Source of the DNA: Dokdonella sp.
GTDB taxonomy: Bacteria; Pseudomonadota; Gammaproteobacteria; Xanthomonadales; Rhodanobacteraceae
Reading direction: 5' to 3'
NCBI RefSeq assembly: GCF_019634775.1
Contig: NZ_JAHCAS010000001.1
Location: 434,001-498,000, forward strand
DNA: 64,000 bases
Shown: positions 52,518-64,000 of the stretch, one piece after another
How the letters are laid out: each line of letters starts with the position of its first letter
How positions within the stretch are numbered: position 1 is the stretch's first letter
Position numbers and translations under genes: made by a program
Notes under the pieces: model-generated
What the model was told of the DNA's origin: nothing
Database searches by the model: none
What the model saw: only the letters and a program-made list of their open reading frames with translations

Positions 52518-53780
52518 ATGGCCAACACAACCACCGTGGATGCAAACCACGCTGCCCTCGACCGTCGCCTCGTCGCCGCGGTCAGGGGCATCCGCGTGCT
52601 CGGTGCGTTGAGCTGGCCTTCGTCCGCACAGGAACGATTCCTCGCCGACTGGCGGCGCGGGCAGGTGCACCTGCCCGTGATCGAGTACGGGCGCGCCGAT
52701 CATGCCGCGACGAAGGCCGAGCTCGACGACATCCAGCGCAGCGCCGACCCGCATCACCCGGTCGGCGAATACCTGCAGCGCAGCGCTGCAGCATGGCGCA
52801 CGGCGACCGACCTGCTCGAGGCGGCCGGCACGCCGGCACTGACCCGGCATTCGATCGAACTGTACGGCCGCCCCGGACACCGCATTCCGGGCAGCGAGCA
52901 GAGCAATCTCGATGCGGCGCGCCACTTCATCGAGCTGGCCAGCGAACTCGATGGCGAGCTCGCGCTTGGCGACGCCGACTACTGCATCCCGGCCGACGTC
53001 CTGCGCGAGGACCTGCAAACCCAGCTCGACGCGTTCTTCGGCAGCGGCCGCGTGCGTGTCGAGGTCGACGACAGCCTGATCGCCAAGGCCGCGGCGGGGG
53101 CCACACGCATCCGCCTGCGCTCAGCGACCTGCTTCACCGAGTACGACCGCACACAACTGCTCGAACACGAGGCCTACGTGCATACGCTGACCGCGCTCAA
53201 CGGACGCCGCCAGCCGAACCTCGCCTCGCTGGCGCTGAACTCGCCGCGCATCACCGCGACCCAGGAGGGCCTGGCCGTGTTCGCCGAGCTGATGACCGGC
53301 TCGCTCGACATCGAGCGCATCAAGCGCATCAGCCTGCGCATCCTCGCCATCGACATGGCCCTGCACGGCGCCGATTTCGTCGAGGTGTTCCGCTTCTTCC
53401 TCGATTCCGGCCAGTCGGAGACCGACAGCTTCTCGTCGGCCCAGCGCGTGTTCCGCGGCTCGCCGACGGGCGGCGGCTCGGCCTTCACCAAGGACACCGT
53501 CTACCTGCACGGCCTCTTGTCCGTGCACACGTTCTTCCGCTGGGCGCTCAAGCACAAGCGCCTCGACCTCTGCCGCAACCTGTTCGCCGGCAAGATGAGC
53601 CTGCACGACGTGGTCTCCCTGCAGGGCGAGTTCGCTTCCGGCTACATCGCTGCGCCGACCTGGCTGCCGCGCTGGGTGCAGCATGCCAACGGGCTGGCGA
53701 CCATGCTCGCCTTCTCGCTGTTCGCCAACCGCATCCGCCTCGACCGCGTCGCGGCCGAGGATCTCGTGCTCGCCCTGTGA
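52518..53780 (+). CDS. DUF1704 (QEGLA-motif) metallopeptidase-like protein
   Basis: 420 residues. The family mark is the QEGLA motif (TATQEGLAVFAELMTGSLD). A zinc-type HExxxH lies in LLEHEAYVHTLTALNG about 45 residues before it; the Glu of QEGLA is a plausible third ligand. Animal members (MATCAP/KIAA0895L) are tubulin carboxypeptidases with this HExxxH arrangement, so a peptidase activity is likely, with unknown bacterial substrate. The ATG at 52518 (MANTTTVDANH) starts the conserved protein. Followed after 48 bp by maeB. Confidence 0.85.
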   Translation: MANTTTVDANHAALDRRLVAAVRGIRVLGALSWPSSAQERFLADWRRGQVHLPVIEYGRADHAATKAELDDIQRSADPHHPVGEYLQRSAAAWRTATDLLEAAGTPALTRHSIELYGRPGHRIPGSEQSNLDAARHFIELASELDGELALGDADYCIPADVLREDLQTQLDAFFGSGRVRVEVDDSLIAKAAAGATRIRLRSATCFTEYDRTQLLEHEAYVHTLTALNGRRQPNLASLALNSPRITATQEGLAVFAELMTGSLDIERIKRISLRILAIDMALHGADFVEVFRFFLDSGQSETDSFSSAQRVFRGSPTGGGSAFTKDTVYLHGLLSVHTFFRWALKHKRLDLCRNLFAGKMSLHDVVSLQGEFASGYIAAPTWLPRWVQHANGLATMLAFSLFANRIRLDRVAAEDLVLAL

Positions 53781-53828
53781 GCCGATCCCTTGCGTACACT
53801 AGCCGCTCGCCGCCGCCCCTCGACCGAC

Positions 53829-56123
<2,295 letters not shown>

Positions 56124-56215
56124 TGGGAATTGCTCCGTAGGAGACGCCTTCAGGCGTGATGCTTCTTCTTTTTGACGTTGTACGGCAGGGGCATCACGGC
56201 TAAAGCCGTTTCCTA

Positions 56216-56397
56216 CGGCCGTTTCCTACGGCCGTTTCCTGCGGCGGTTTCCTACGGCCGTTTCCTGCGGCGGTTTCGTGCGGCCGTTTCCTACGGCGGT
56301 TTCCTACGGCGGTTTCCTGCGGCCGTTTCCTGCGGCGGTTTCCTACGGCCGTTTCCTGCGGCGGTTTCCTACGGCCGTTTCCTGCGGCGTTTTCGTG
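56216..56397. repeat. 13-bp tandem array, 14 units
   Basis: Fourteen contiguous 13-mers of the form CGGCsGTTTCCTr, starting exactly where the REP-A right arm of copy 1 ends; the unit is that arm's terminal 13 bases. Variation alternates C/G at position 5 and A/G at the last base. The final unit is CGGCGTTTTCGTG. Confidence 0.9.
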
Positions 56398-56399
56398 CG

Positions 56400-56632
56400 G
56401 TCGCCCTCGGCCCGGTGCTGATGGGCATGTCCAGGCCGGCCCACATCCTGACTCCGGCCGCGACCGTTCGCCGCGTCGTCAACATGACCGCGATCGCCGC
56501 GGTCGAAGCGCAGATCCGCGCGGCGAGGGAGCGGTGATGGGAACAGCTCCGTAGGAAACGCCTTCAGGCGTGATGCTCTTTCTTTTTGACGTTGTACGGC
56601 AGGGGCATCACGGCTAAAGCCGTTTCCTACGG
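56400..56632 (+). repeat. higher-order repeat, copy 2 (maeB tail fragment + REP-A pair)
   Basis: Same 233 bp as 55986-56218 with scattered substitutions (GAATTG becomes GAACAG; TTCTTC becomes TCTTTC). The maeB fragment lacks a start and its flanking frame reads through the 13-mer array. It ends in the same TGA, so it could make only an in-frame fusion peptide. Confidence 0.9.
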
Positions 56633-56681
56633 CGGTTTCCTGCGGCGGTTTCCTGCGGCGGTTTCCTACGGTGTTTTCGTG
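56630..56681. repeat. 13-bp tandem array, 4 units
   Basis: Four 13-mers (two CGGCGGTTTCCTG, one CGGCGGTTTCCTA, one CGGTGTTTTCGTG) between copies 2 and 3. Its last unit has the same TTTTCGTG ending as the last unit of the first array. Confidence 0.88.
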
Positions 56682-56683
56682 CG

Positions 56684-56916
56684 GTCGCCCTCGGCCCTGT
56701 GCTGATGGGCATGTCCAGGCCGGCCCACATCCTGACTCCGGCCGCGACCGTTCGCCGCGTCGTCAACATGACCGCGATCGCCGCGGTCGAGGCGCAGATC
56801 CGCGCGGCGAGGGAGCGGTGATGGGATTTGCTCCGTAGGAGACGCCTTCAGGCGTGATGCTCTTTCTTTTTGACGTTGTACGGCAGGGGCATCACGGCTA
56901 AAGCCGTTTCCTACGG
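56684..56916 (+). repeat. higher-order repeat, copy 3 (maeB tail fragment + REP-A pair)
   Basis: Third 233-bp copy, closest to copy 2 in the maeB part but carrying the GTAGGAGACGCC arm of copy 1. It begins at the same base of maeB (GTCGCCCTCGG) as copy 2. Confidence 0.9.
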
Positions 56917-56991
56917 CCGTTTCCTGCGGCCATTTCCTACAGCGGTTTCCTGCGGCGGTTTCCTGCGGCGGTTTCGTGCAGTCGTTTCCAG
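56914..56991. repeat. 13-bp tandem array, about 6 decayed units
   Basis: CGGCCGTTTCCTG, CGGCCATTTCCTA, CAGCGGTTTCCTG, CGGCGGTTTCCTG, CGGCGGTTTCGTG, then CAGTCGTTTCCAG. More diverged than the first two arrays; the last units look like the start of a fourth, aborted copy. Confidence 0.82.
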
Positions 56992-57121
56992 AGACGGTGA
57001 TTGGGCGGGCGCGGGCTTCACCGCCACGCAGCATGCAGTCGCCACAGCCGACGGCTACACTCGGACGTCCGCGGGCGGCGATGTGCCGCCCCCTGCCCAT
57101 GGCGACACCTGAGGAATCCGC

Positions 57122-59842
<2,721 letters not shown>

Positions 59843-59897
59843 AAAACGTCGCGCCCGAAGGCGCTCCCACAGGCGCACCTACGGAACAAAAAATGCC

Positions 59898-59969
59898 GTA
59901 GGAGCCCGTGCACGGGCGATGCTTTTCGTCGCGACCATCGGCAGGCATCGCCCCCGAAGGGACTCCTAC
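59898..59969. repeat. REP-B inverted pair at the 3' end of slt
   Basis: Left arm GTAGGAGCCCGTGCACGGGC (+GATGC), right arm GCATCGCCCCCGAAGGGACT (+CCTAC). The TAG stop of slt (59966-59968 on the minus strand) is the TAG of the outer GTAGGA, as at dusA. Confidence 0.85.
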
Positions 59970-61957
59970 GGGAGGCGGTCGGCGACCGCGCAGGATACGC
60001 GCTTGCGTTGGGCGTCGTGCTTCGGCGATTGGTAGGGCTGGCCGATCTTCGGCAGACGGGCGGCAAGCGGAACGACGCTGGCATTGAGGCGCCAGTCGTA
60101 GATGACGCTGAAGGCGAGCACGCGCGCCACGTACTCGCGGGTTTCCTTGTACGGGATCGTCTCAATGAAGAAATCCGGTTCGAGGCCGCCGCGCGCGGCC
60201 AGCCAGCGCTTCACCGGCGCGCTACCGGCGTTGTAGGCCGCGCTGGCCAGCCACGGGCTGCCCGAATACTGGCCGGCCATCTGCGCGAGGAAACGTGTGC
60301 CAAGCTGGACGTTGTAGGCCGGATCGAACAGGTCGCCCGGCTTGTGGTAGGGCAGTTGCGCCCGCTGCGCGACCTCCTTGGCAACACTGGGCAGAAGCTG
60401 CATGAGGCCGTAGGCGTCGGCATGCGAACGCGCGTCGGTCATCCACGCGCTCTCGGCGCGGATGATCGCGTAGGACCAGGCAGGATCGATGCCGGCGCTG
60501 CGCGCCTCGCGCGTCACGTGCGGTTTCATCGCCAGCGGAAAGCGCTGCTCGTAGTGGCGCTGTGTCGTAGGTGAGGCCGACAACAGGAACACGGCACGGT
60601 CGTACCAATCCTTGCGATAGGCGATGTCGGCGGCGAGGCGGCGGTCGGCCGGCTCCAGCTTCGTCATCGCGAAATCCCATTCGCGACGCGCGTTGTCGAG
60701 TTGGCCAAGGGCGTGAAACTCGAACGCACGGGCGAGATCGGGCTGGGCGAGCAGGCGCTTCTCGGTGTTGCGGTCGGCGGCGAAGACATCCGCGCAGATC
60801 GAGTAGTCCGCGCCGATCCAGTCGGCGGCGAGGAAGCCGTGGAAGTTCGCCTCGCGCGCGACTTCAGCGAACAGCGCGCCGGCTTCATCCTTGCGGCCGA
60901 GCTTGTCAAGCATGCGCGCGCGCAGGTAGCGCCAACGCGCATCGGCCCGCTGCGCCTCGCTCATCGCTTCAAGCGCCGCCAGCGTCTCGTTCCAGTCGCC
61001 GGTCGCCAGCGCCACGCGCACGTGCCACTCGCGCGAGGCATCGTCGGCGGCTTCGATCGGCAAGGCCTTCAGGCGTGCGAGTGCATCGTCTTCATAGCCG
61101 GTCGAGCGGTACACCGCGATCGCATTGAGGATGCGGTACTTCTGCGCCGGATCCCACTGGAACTTCGCACCGAGTGCGGCCCAGCGCGTTTCCGCGGTGG
61201 CGCTGTCGCGGCGGGCCAGACGCATGAAACCGAACGACAGCGCATCGCGGTTGCGTGGCGTGTCGGGCCAGGCCGCGGCATTGGCGAGCACACTGGCCGG
61301 ATCGCGCACGGTGGCGGCGACGCGGTCGGCGGCGGCCTTGCCGGGTGCGTCGAGGCGCGTGCCGATCATGGCAACGGTTTCGGGATTGGCGGCGGCGGCA
61401 GCCGCTTCGATGCGCGCCCACACCTCGGCATCGGTCAGGCCACCGCTCGTGCGCGCCCAGGCGAACAGCGGTTCGCACAAGGCCGGTGTCGCGCGCGGCT
61501 GCATCCACAGCGCGGCGATGTCCTGCGCGTAGTCCGGTTTCTCTCCGGCATCGATGCGCGCGCGCTGCCAGGCGCATTTCAGTTCAAGCGATCCACTGTC
61601 CTGCCAGAGTCGGCGGAAGGTCGCCCAATCGCCGGCATTGGCGAGGCGGCGCAGGGTCTTCTCGCGCAGGTTGCGCGCCACGAGACTGTCCGGCCAGCGC
61701 GCGAGAAAAGCCTCGACTGCGGTGGTCGATGGCGGCGTCTTGCCGCGCTCGAGCACGCCAAGTTCCACGTAGGGCAGCAGCGGATAGTCGGCGAGGTCGA
61801 TCGCGTGGCGCTTCCAGGCATCGCCGGATTCGCGTGCGACCGCTTCGAGGGCGCGGCGGTACTGACTGCGCTGCTGCTCGCGGTCGGCGGCCTGGGCCGG
61901 TGAGACAACCGCGACGAGAGCGACGACGAACGAGGTGGCGAGACGGATGCAGATCAT
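59966..61957 (-). CDS. slt: soluble lytic murein transglycosylase Slt
   Basis: Periplasmic enzyme cleaving the glycan of peptidoglycan to 1,6-anhydro ends. 663 residues. Signal peptide MICIRLATSFVVALVAVVSP; a long superhelical U/L domain of helices (about 50-470); C-terminal lysozyme-like SLT domain with the catalytic Glu in WSYAIIRAESAWM, DAYGLMQLLPSVA, FDPAYNVQLGTRFLAQMAG, SAAYNAGSAPVKRWL and FIETIPYKETREYVARVL. The ATG at 61957 begins the signal peptide; the frame is open to 62086. The stop is donated by a REP-B arm. Its 5' side lies against the broken integron integrase. Confidence 0.94.
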   Translation of the reverse strand: MICIRLATSFVVALVAVVSPAQAADREQQRSQYRRALEAVARESGDAWKRHAIDLADYPLLPYVELGVLERGKTPPSTTAVEAFLARWPDSLVARNLREKTLRRLANAGDWATFRRLWQDSGSLELKCAWQRARIDAGEKPDYAQDIAALWMQPRATPALCEPLFAWARTSGGLTDAEVWARIEAAAAAANPETVAMIGTRLDAPGKAAADRVAATVRDPASVLANAAAWPDTPRNRDALSFGFMRLARRDSATAETRWAALGAKFQWDPAQKYRILNAIAVYRSTGYEDDALARLKALPIEAADDASREWHVRVALATGDWNETLAALEAMSEAQRADARWRYLRARMLDKLGRKDEAGALFAEVAREANFHGFLAADWIGADYSICADVFAADRNTEKRLLAQPDLARAFEFHALGQLDNARREWDFAMTKLEPADRRLAADIAYRKDWYDRAVFLLSASPTTQRHYEQRFPLAMKPHVTREARSAGIDPAWSYAIIRAESAWMTDARSHADAYGLMQLLPSVAKEVAQRAQLPYHKPGDLFDPAYNVQLGTRFLAQMAGQYSGSPWLASAAYNAGSAPVKRWLAARGGLEPDFFIETIPYKETREYVARVLAFSVIYDWRLNASVVPLAARLPKIGQPYQSPKHDAQRKRVSCAVADRLP

Positions 61958-62099
61958 TGCTTTGGTGGGGTCTTGCAGATGTCGTGTGGGCGATTCTGCC
62001 AGTAGGCGTGACGCTGGATAGCACGAATCTTGTAGTTGAGCACTTCGACGAAGCCGAGCGATAGCGGCGTCCATGTCGCGGCACATTTAAGGACACTGC

Positions 62100-62408
62100 G
62101 GTAAGGAACAGGATCGCCGACAACGCCTGGTTCTACGTGCTCGCCGCCACGCGACCCTGCACGGCCAGTCCGCTCAGGAAGGCTTCAAGCTCCGCCGCCC
62201 CCAACTCCCGAGGGTGTCGACGGCCACTGGCAAGGATGAACCTGCGGATCCATCCGGTGTACGCCCTTTCGGTGTACAAGCTGTAGCGTTTGAGCCGCAA
62301 TATGCGCCGAATCTCGTCGAACAGGCGCCGAGCGGGCCGGTCCGCCGCACCACTTGCTACCCCTCCGATCCATCGTGATATTCCATAACACCCCGCATCC
62401 GTCGACAA
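62100..62408 (-). pseudogene. intI: integron integrase (IntI) N-terminal remnant with amber stop
   Basis: Tyrosine recombinase fragment of the IntI class. It reads RRLFDEIRRILRLKRYSLYT, ERAYTGWIRRFILASGRRHP and RELGAAELEAFLSGLAVQGR, matching the N-terminal SAM-like core-binding domain of IntI (usual form YSLRTExAYxxWIRRFI; KRHPxxMGxxEVxxFL). After VAAST the frame has TAG (62133-62135) where IntI has Gln (CAG), then continues NQALSAILFL and stops resembling IntI near 62100. The whole catalytic domain (RHRY residues) is absent. So both a nonsense mutation and a 3' deletion destroyed it; cassettes here cannot be moved by this integrase. Confidence 0.88.
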
Positions 62409-62550
62409 CGCAGGGACGTTCAGTGAAATCCGTCGCCCCTGGAATCGGACAAAGGATTGATTTCATGCAGGAAAACCGCTTGACGCGCACCGCGCCGATG
62501 CTGAACGATCCATGCTATGCCTCGGATTCGGGGTCTACTTGTAGTTAGAA
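62409..62550 (+). other. presumed attI region
   Basis: The stretch between the integrase remnant and the first cassette, ending in the core site GTTAGAA at 62544-62550, whose cut between G and T opens cassette 1. No convincing Pc promoter is seen: TTGACG at 62480 has no good -10 at the right distance. Confidence 0.6.
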
Positions 62551-63122
62551 ACCTCAGGGGGAGTCTATGGCAACGGGATGGCATACAAAACTGACTGGCC
62601 AAGTCGGTGAGCATCTCGTCACGGCGGAACTCGGGAGGCGGCATATTCTTGCGGCCCCGTTCTCTGGCAACGTCCCAGACATTGACATCCTCGCGTACGC
62701 AAATGGCATCACGGGCCTCATTCAAGTAAAGACCATAACTGGCGACTCGTGGCAGTTTGACGTTCGTAGGTTTCTTAGCGTCGAGCTCGAATCGGGGCGT
62801 CAGGTTGTGCACGGCAAGAGCCCGGAGCTCGACCGCAAGATCATTTGCGTGTTCGTCGCCCTAGGCAACCAGCTCGGTGAGGATCAGTTCTACATCTTCA
62901 AGCAGGGTTGGCTGCAAGACCATTTTGCCCAGAAGTACAAAGGTAGGGCTGCACCCAAAAACATTAATTCTTTTCATTGCGCAATCTGGCGGCGTGACAT
63001 GGCAGTGCATCTTGGCAAATGGCGTATCATCACCAACAAGTTCAAGGTGTGAGTCGGTTTCTAACTATTCGGTCAACCGGACGCAAACCCGCTGCGCGGG
63101 TTCGCGCCGGTTACCTCAAGCG
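62545..63122 (+). mobile_element. integron gene cassette 1
   Basis: Starts TTAGAA (62545-62550) and ends at the G of GTTAGGC (63122). Its attC R'' box TTCTAAC is the exact complement of GTTAGAA at its own front, as required for a circular cassette. One gene, no promoter of its own visible. Confidence 0.9.
62567..63052 (+). CDS. PD-(D/E)xK nuclease-like cassette protein
   Basis: 161 residues. The first 60 show a restriction-endonuclease-like core: TGQVGEHLVTAELGRR (first Glu), then NVPDIDILAYANG (Asp) and LIQVKTITG (the QVK, standing for E/QxK). These three sites in this order and spacing match PD-(D/E)xK nucleases of DUF4365 and related types. The rest (SVELESGRQVVHGKSPELDR, ICVFVALGNQLGEDQFYIFK) fits the second half of that fold. 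Strong ribosome site AGGGGGAG before the ATG. A role in DNA cleavage, possibly phage defence, is inferred; no partner gene is present in the cassette. Confidence 0.72.
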   Translation: MATGWHTKLTGQVGEHLVTAELGRRHILAAPFSGNVPDIDILAYANGITGLIQVKTITGDSWQFDVRRFLSVELESGRQVVHGKSPELDRKIICVFVALGNQLGEDQFYIFKQGWLQDHFAQKYKGRAAPKNINSFHCAIWRRDMAVHLGKWRIITNKFKV

Positions 63123-63128
63123 TTAGGC
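63059..63128 (+). other. attC site of cassette 1
   Basis: 70 bp. R'' TTCTAAC (63059-63065) and R' GTTAGGC (63122-63128) frame a hairpin whose arms GGTCAACCGG and CCGGTTACC pair except for one extra C, the extrahelical base typical of attC. The inner part AACCCGC/GCGGGTT pairs again. Begins 7 bp after the gene's stop codon. Confidence 0.9.
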
Positions 63129-63703
63129 ATCTGTGACAGAGAATCGCGTCCGCATAGTCTTACCAGAGCCGCATTACACGCTCTTCGACGCTAATCGCAA
63201 CGACCTGCCAGAGGTCATTGTGGTCAATGACTCGCTCCTGACCTTCCGACACACCGAAATCTTCCCCTGGCACCTCGAGGTCAACATTCAGGCCCAGGAC
63301 CTTGCTGAGGAAGGCATGCCTACCCCAGAAGAAAGCAAGCTTCTCTTCGAGATCGGCGACCGAATTGAGTCGGCCATTGAGGGGAACAACGCACTGTTCC
63401 TTGCACGTAGTACTTGGAATGGTCTCAGGCAATTGTCATTCCGCGTGCACAACCCAGAACTGGCCAATGACGCCCTGCAAGGACTCCTGGCAGAAAAGCC
63501 GCACACTCGGTTCTGGGAATTTCGCATGCACCATGACCCGGACTGGCATGACGCTGGCTACATCTTCAAGCTATTCCCGCTAGCAAGTGGAGCAGATGCC
63601 TAACAATTCGTTCAAGCCGAAACTGCTTCGCTCCGGCATCGGCGTGGCAGGTTAAGCTTGCCACGCCGCTACCTGCGCTACGCAGTTCGGCTTAACTCAG
63701 GTG
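63123..63703 (+). mobile_element. integron gene cassette 2
   Basis: Starts TTAGGC (63123-63128) and ends at the G of GTTGGGC (63703). Its R'' box GCCTAAC (63598-63604) is the exact complement of GTTAGGC. The gene's TAA stop lies inside that box. Confidence 0.9.
63133..63603 (+). CDS. DUF695-like cassette protein
   Basis: 156 residues from a GTG at 63133, 5 bp after the attC core. The middle and end resemble DUF695: PTPEESKLLFEIGDRIESAI, NALFLARSTWNGLRQLSFRV, and RFWEFRMHHDPDWHDAGYIF. The first 60 residues (LPEPHYTLFDANRNDLPEVI, EIFPWHLEVNIQ) precede it. DUF695 proteins are small and of unknown function, often in mobile or regulatory contexts. There is no signal peptide. The TAA stop is part of the attC R'' box. 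Confidence 0.78.
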   Translation: MTENRVRIVLPEPHYTLFDANRNDLPEVIVVNDSLLTFRHTEIFPWHLEVNIQAQDLAEEGMPTPEESKLLFEIGDRIESAIEGNNALFLARSTWNGLRQLSFRVHNPELANDALQGLLAEKPHTRFWEFRMHHDPDWHDAGYIFKLFPLASGADA

Positions 63704-63709
63704 TTGGGC
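63598..63709 (+). other. attC site of cassette 2
   Basis: 112 bp. R'' GCCTAAC (63598-63604), R' GTTGGGC (63703-63709). Outer arms TTCAAGCCGA and TCGGCTTAA pair with one unpaired C; an inner perfect stem GGCGTGGCA/TGCCACGCC forms the long head. Typical long attC. Confidence 0.9.
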
Positions 63710-64000
63710 CTTACGGGGAATGGTATGAACGAGCAGTGGTTGCTTCAAGCAGACGAGACGCTTACAAAACTCGTCGCTAATATTTTGCAGGTGTCGCACA
63801 AGGATTCATCAAAACTCGCTAGTGTCCTGATAGCAAAAACCTCCGGCGCTGCGGGCGCTGCGGGGGTGCTGGGTCTGATCGGCACTTTCGGCACAGCATC
63901 TACAGGAACAGCTATCGCCGGTCTCTCGGGGGCCGCAGCGTCAAATGCCACCCTATTTTGGCTAGGTTCCCTCGTCGGTGGCGGTGTCTTTGCCGGCACA
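63704..64000 (+). mobile_element. integron gene cassette 3 (5' part)
   Basis: Begins TTGGGC at 63704. Its attC, expected to open with GCCCAAC, lies beyond the window. Contains the start of one gene at 63725. Confidence 0.75.
63725..64000 (+). CDS. Gly/Ala-rich membrane-active-looking cassette protein (3' end outside window)
   Basis: At least 92 residues, running off the right edge. A polar N-terminal helix (MNEQWLLQADETLTKLVANI, then LQVSHKDSSKLASVLIAKTS) is followed by glycine/alanine-rich hydrophobic stretches (GAAGAAGVLGLIGTFGTAST; AIAGLSGAAASNATLFWLGS; LVGGGVFAGT) with glycine-zipper spacing. That pattern fits a pore-forming or membrane-disrupting segment, as in toxin or abortive-infection effectors, but no named family is recognised. 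ATG 63725 lies 16 bp after the attC core. Confidence 0.62.
   Translation, partial: MNEQWLLQADETLTKLVANILQVSHKDSSKLASVLIAKTSGAAGAAGVLGLIGTFGTASTGTAIAGLSGAAASNATLFWLGSLVGGGVFAGT

Larger units (their letters stand above)
62100..64000 (+). mobile_element. chromosomal integron with disabled integrase and at least three cassettes
   Basis: A minus-strand integrase remnant (62100-62408), a presumed attI segment (62409-62550), and plus-strand cassettes with attC sites: cassette 1 at 62545-63122, cassette 2 at 63123-63703, cassette 3 from 63704 beyond the window. Integrase and cassettes are divergent, as in classical integrons. Cassette DNA is visibly lower in GC than the surrounding chromosome. The array continues past 64000. 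Confidence 0.88.

Noticed and set aside
56216..56397. possible CRISPR array
   Set aside because: The 13-bp units are contiguous with no spacers, and the unit is a REP-arm end. No cas genes are nearby.
62480..62521. integron Pc promoter
   Set aside because: TTGACG at 62480 lacks a -10 at 16-18 bp; the nearest TATGCC is about 30 bp away.

Overview
The window is GC-rich chromosomal DNA from a gammaproteobacterium, most likely of the Xanthomonadales/Lysobacterales (a Dokdonella- or Rhodanobacter-like organism). That placement is inference. It rests on the gene set (mrcB, a two-PDZ exported protein behind an ECF sigma factor, a Grx4-rhodanese fusion, a DUF1704 protein, aceE separated from aceF), on the dispersed REP-like palindromes, and on a chromosomal integron of the type seen in xanthomonads.

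Layout. 1-4.1 kb (minus): DinG/YoaA-type helicase running off the left edge, a small lipoprotein and penicillin-binding protein 1B. 4.3-10.3 kb (plus): a 1448-residue protein with three glycosyltransferase-like regions and a secreted beta-helix protein ending in a GFE-type tail. 10.4-11.4 kb (minus): glycerophosphodiester phosphodiesterase. 11.6-18.0 kb (plus): ECF sigma factor, membrane anti-sigma-like protein, two-PDZ protein, Ser/Thr kinase with a long repeat region, and an exported partner. 18.1-25.2 kb: lipoprotein, FadL-like porin, dusA, and a TonB-dependent receptor with a small exported protein. 25.5-31.8 kb (plus): exported glutaredoxin, M14-type peptidase, an MFP/ABC ATPase/permease exporter and a TonB-like protein. 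31.9-38.2 kb: RIO-like kinase, a second ECF sigma operon, DUF456, a decayed GFE-tailed gene, hemolysin III, an exported protein, a universal stress protein and gapA. 38.5-53.8 kb: acyltransferase/MFS fusion, ampE, ilvA, a Grx4/rhodanese fusion, an OmpA protein with cadherin-like repeats, an SGNH hydrolase, alaA, an orphan efflux adaptor, rsgA, two small membrane proteins and a DUF1704 metallopeptidase-like protein. 53.8-62.0 kb: maeB, a 1-kb higher-order repeat, aceE and slt.

The right edge (62.1-64.0 kb) is the accessory part: a broken integron integrase on the minus strand, followed by plus-strand gene cassettes bounded by attC sites. The cassette boundaries can be read to the base because each cassette's first core site is the exact complement of its own attC R'' box. 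Cassette 1 encodes a PD-(D/E)xK nuclease-like protein, cassette 2 a DUF695-like protein, and cassette 3 (cut by the window end) a glycine/alanine-rich membrane-active-looking protein. The cassettes are visibly less GC-rich than the chromosome around them.

Two other themes run through the window. REP-like palindromes sit between many genes, supply the stop codons of dusA and slt, and at 56-57 kb have been triplicated together with the last 138 bp of maeB, each copy trailed by a 13-bp tandem array. Two unrelated exported proteins end in the same short tail (D-x-I-F-x-x-G-F-E-x), a candidate C-terminal sorting tag.
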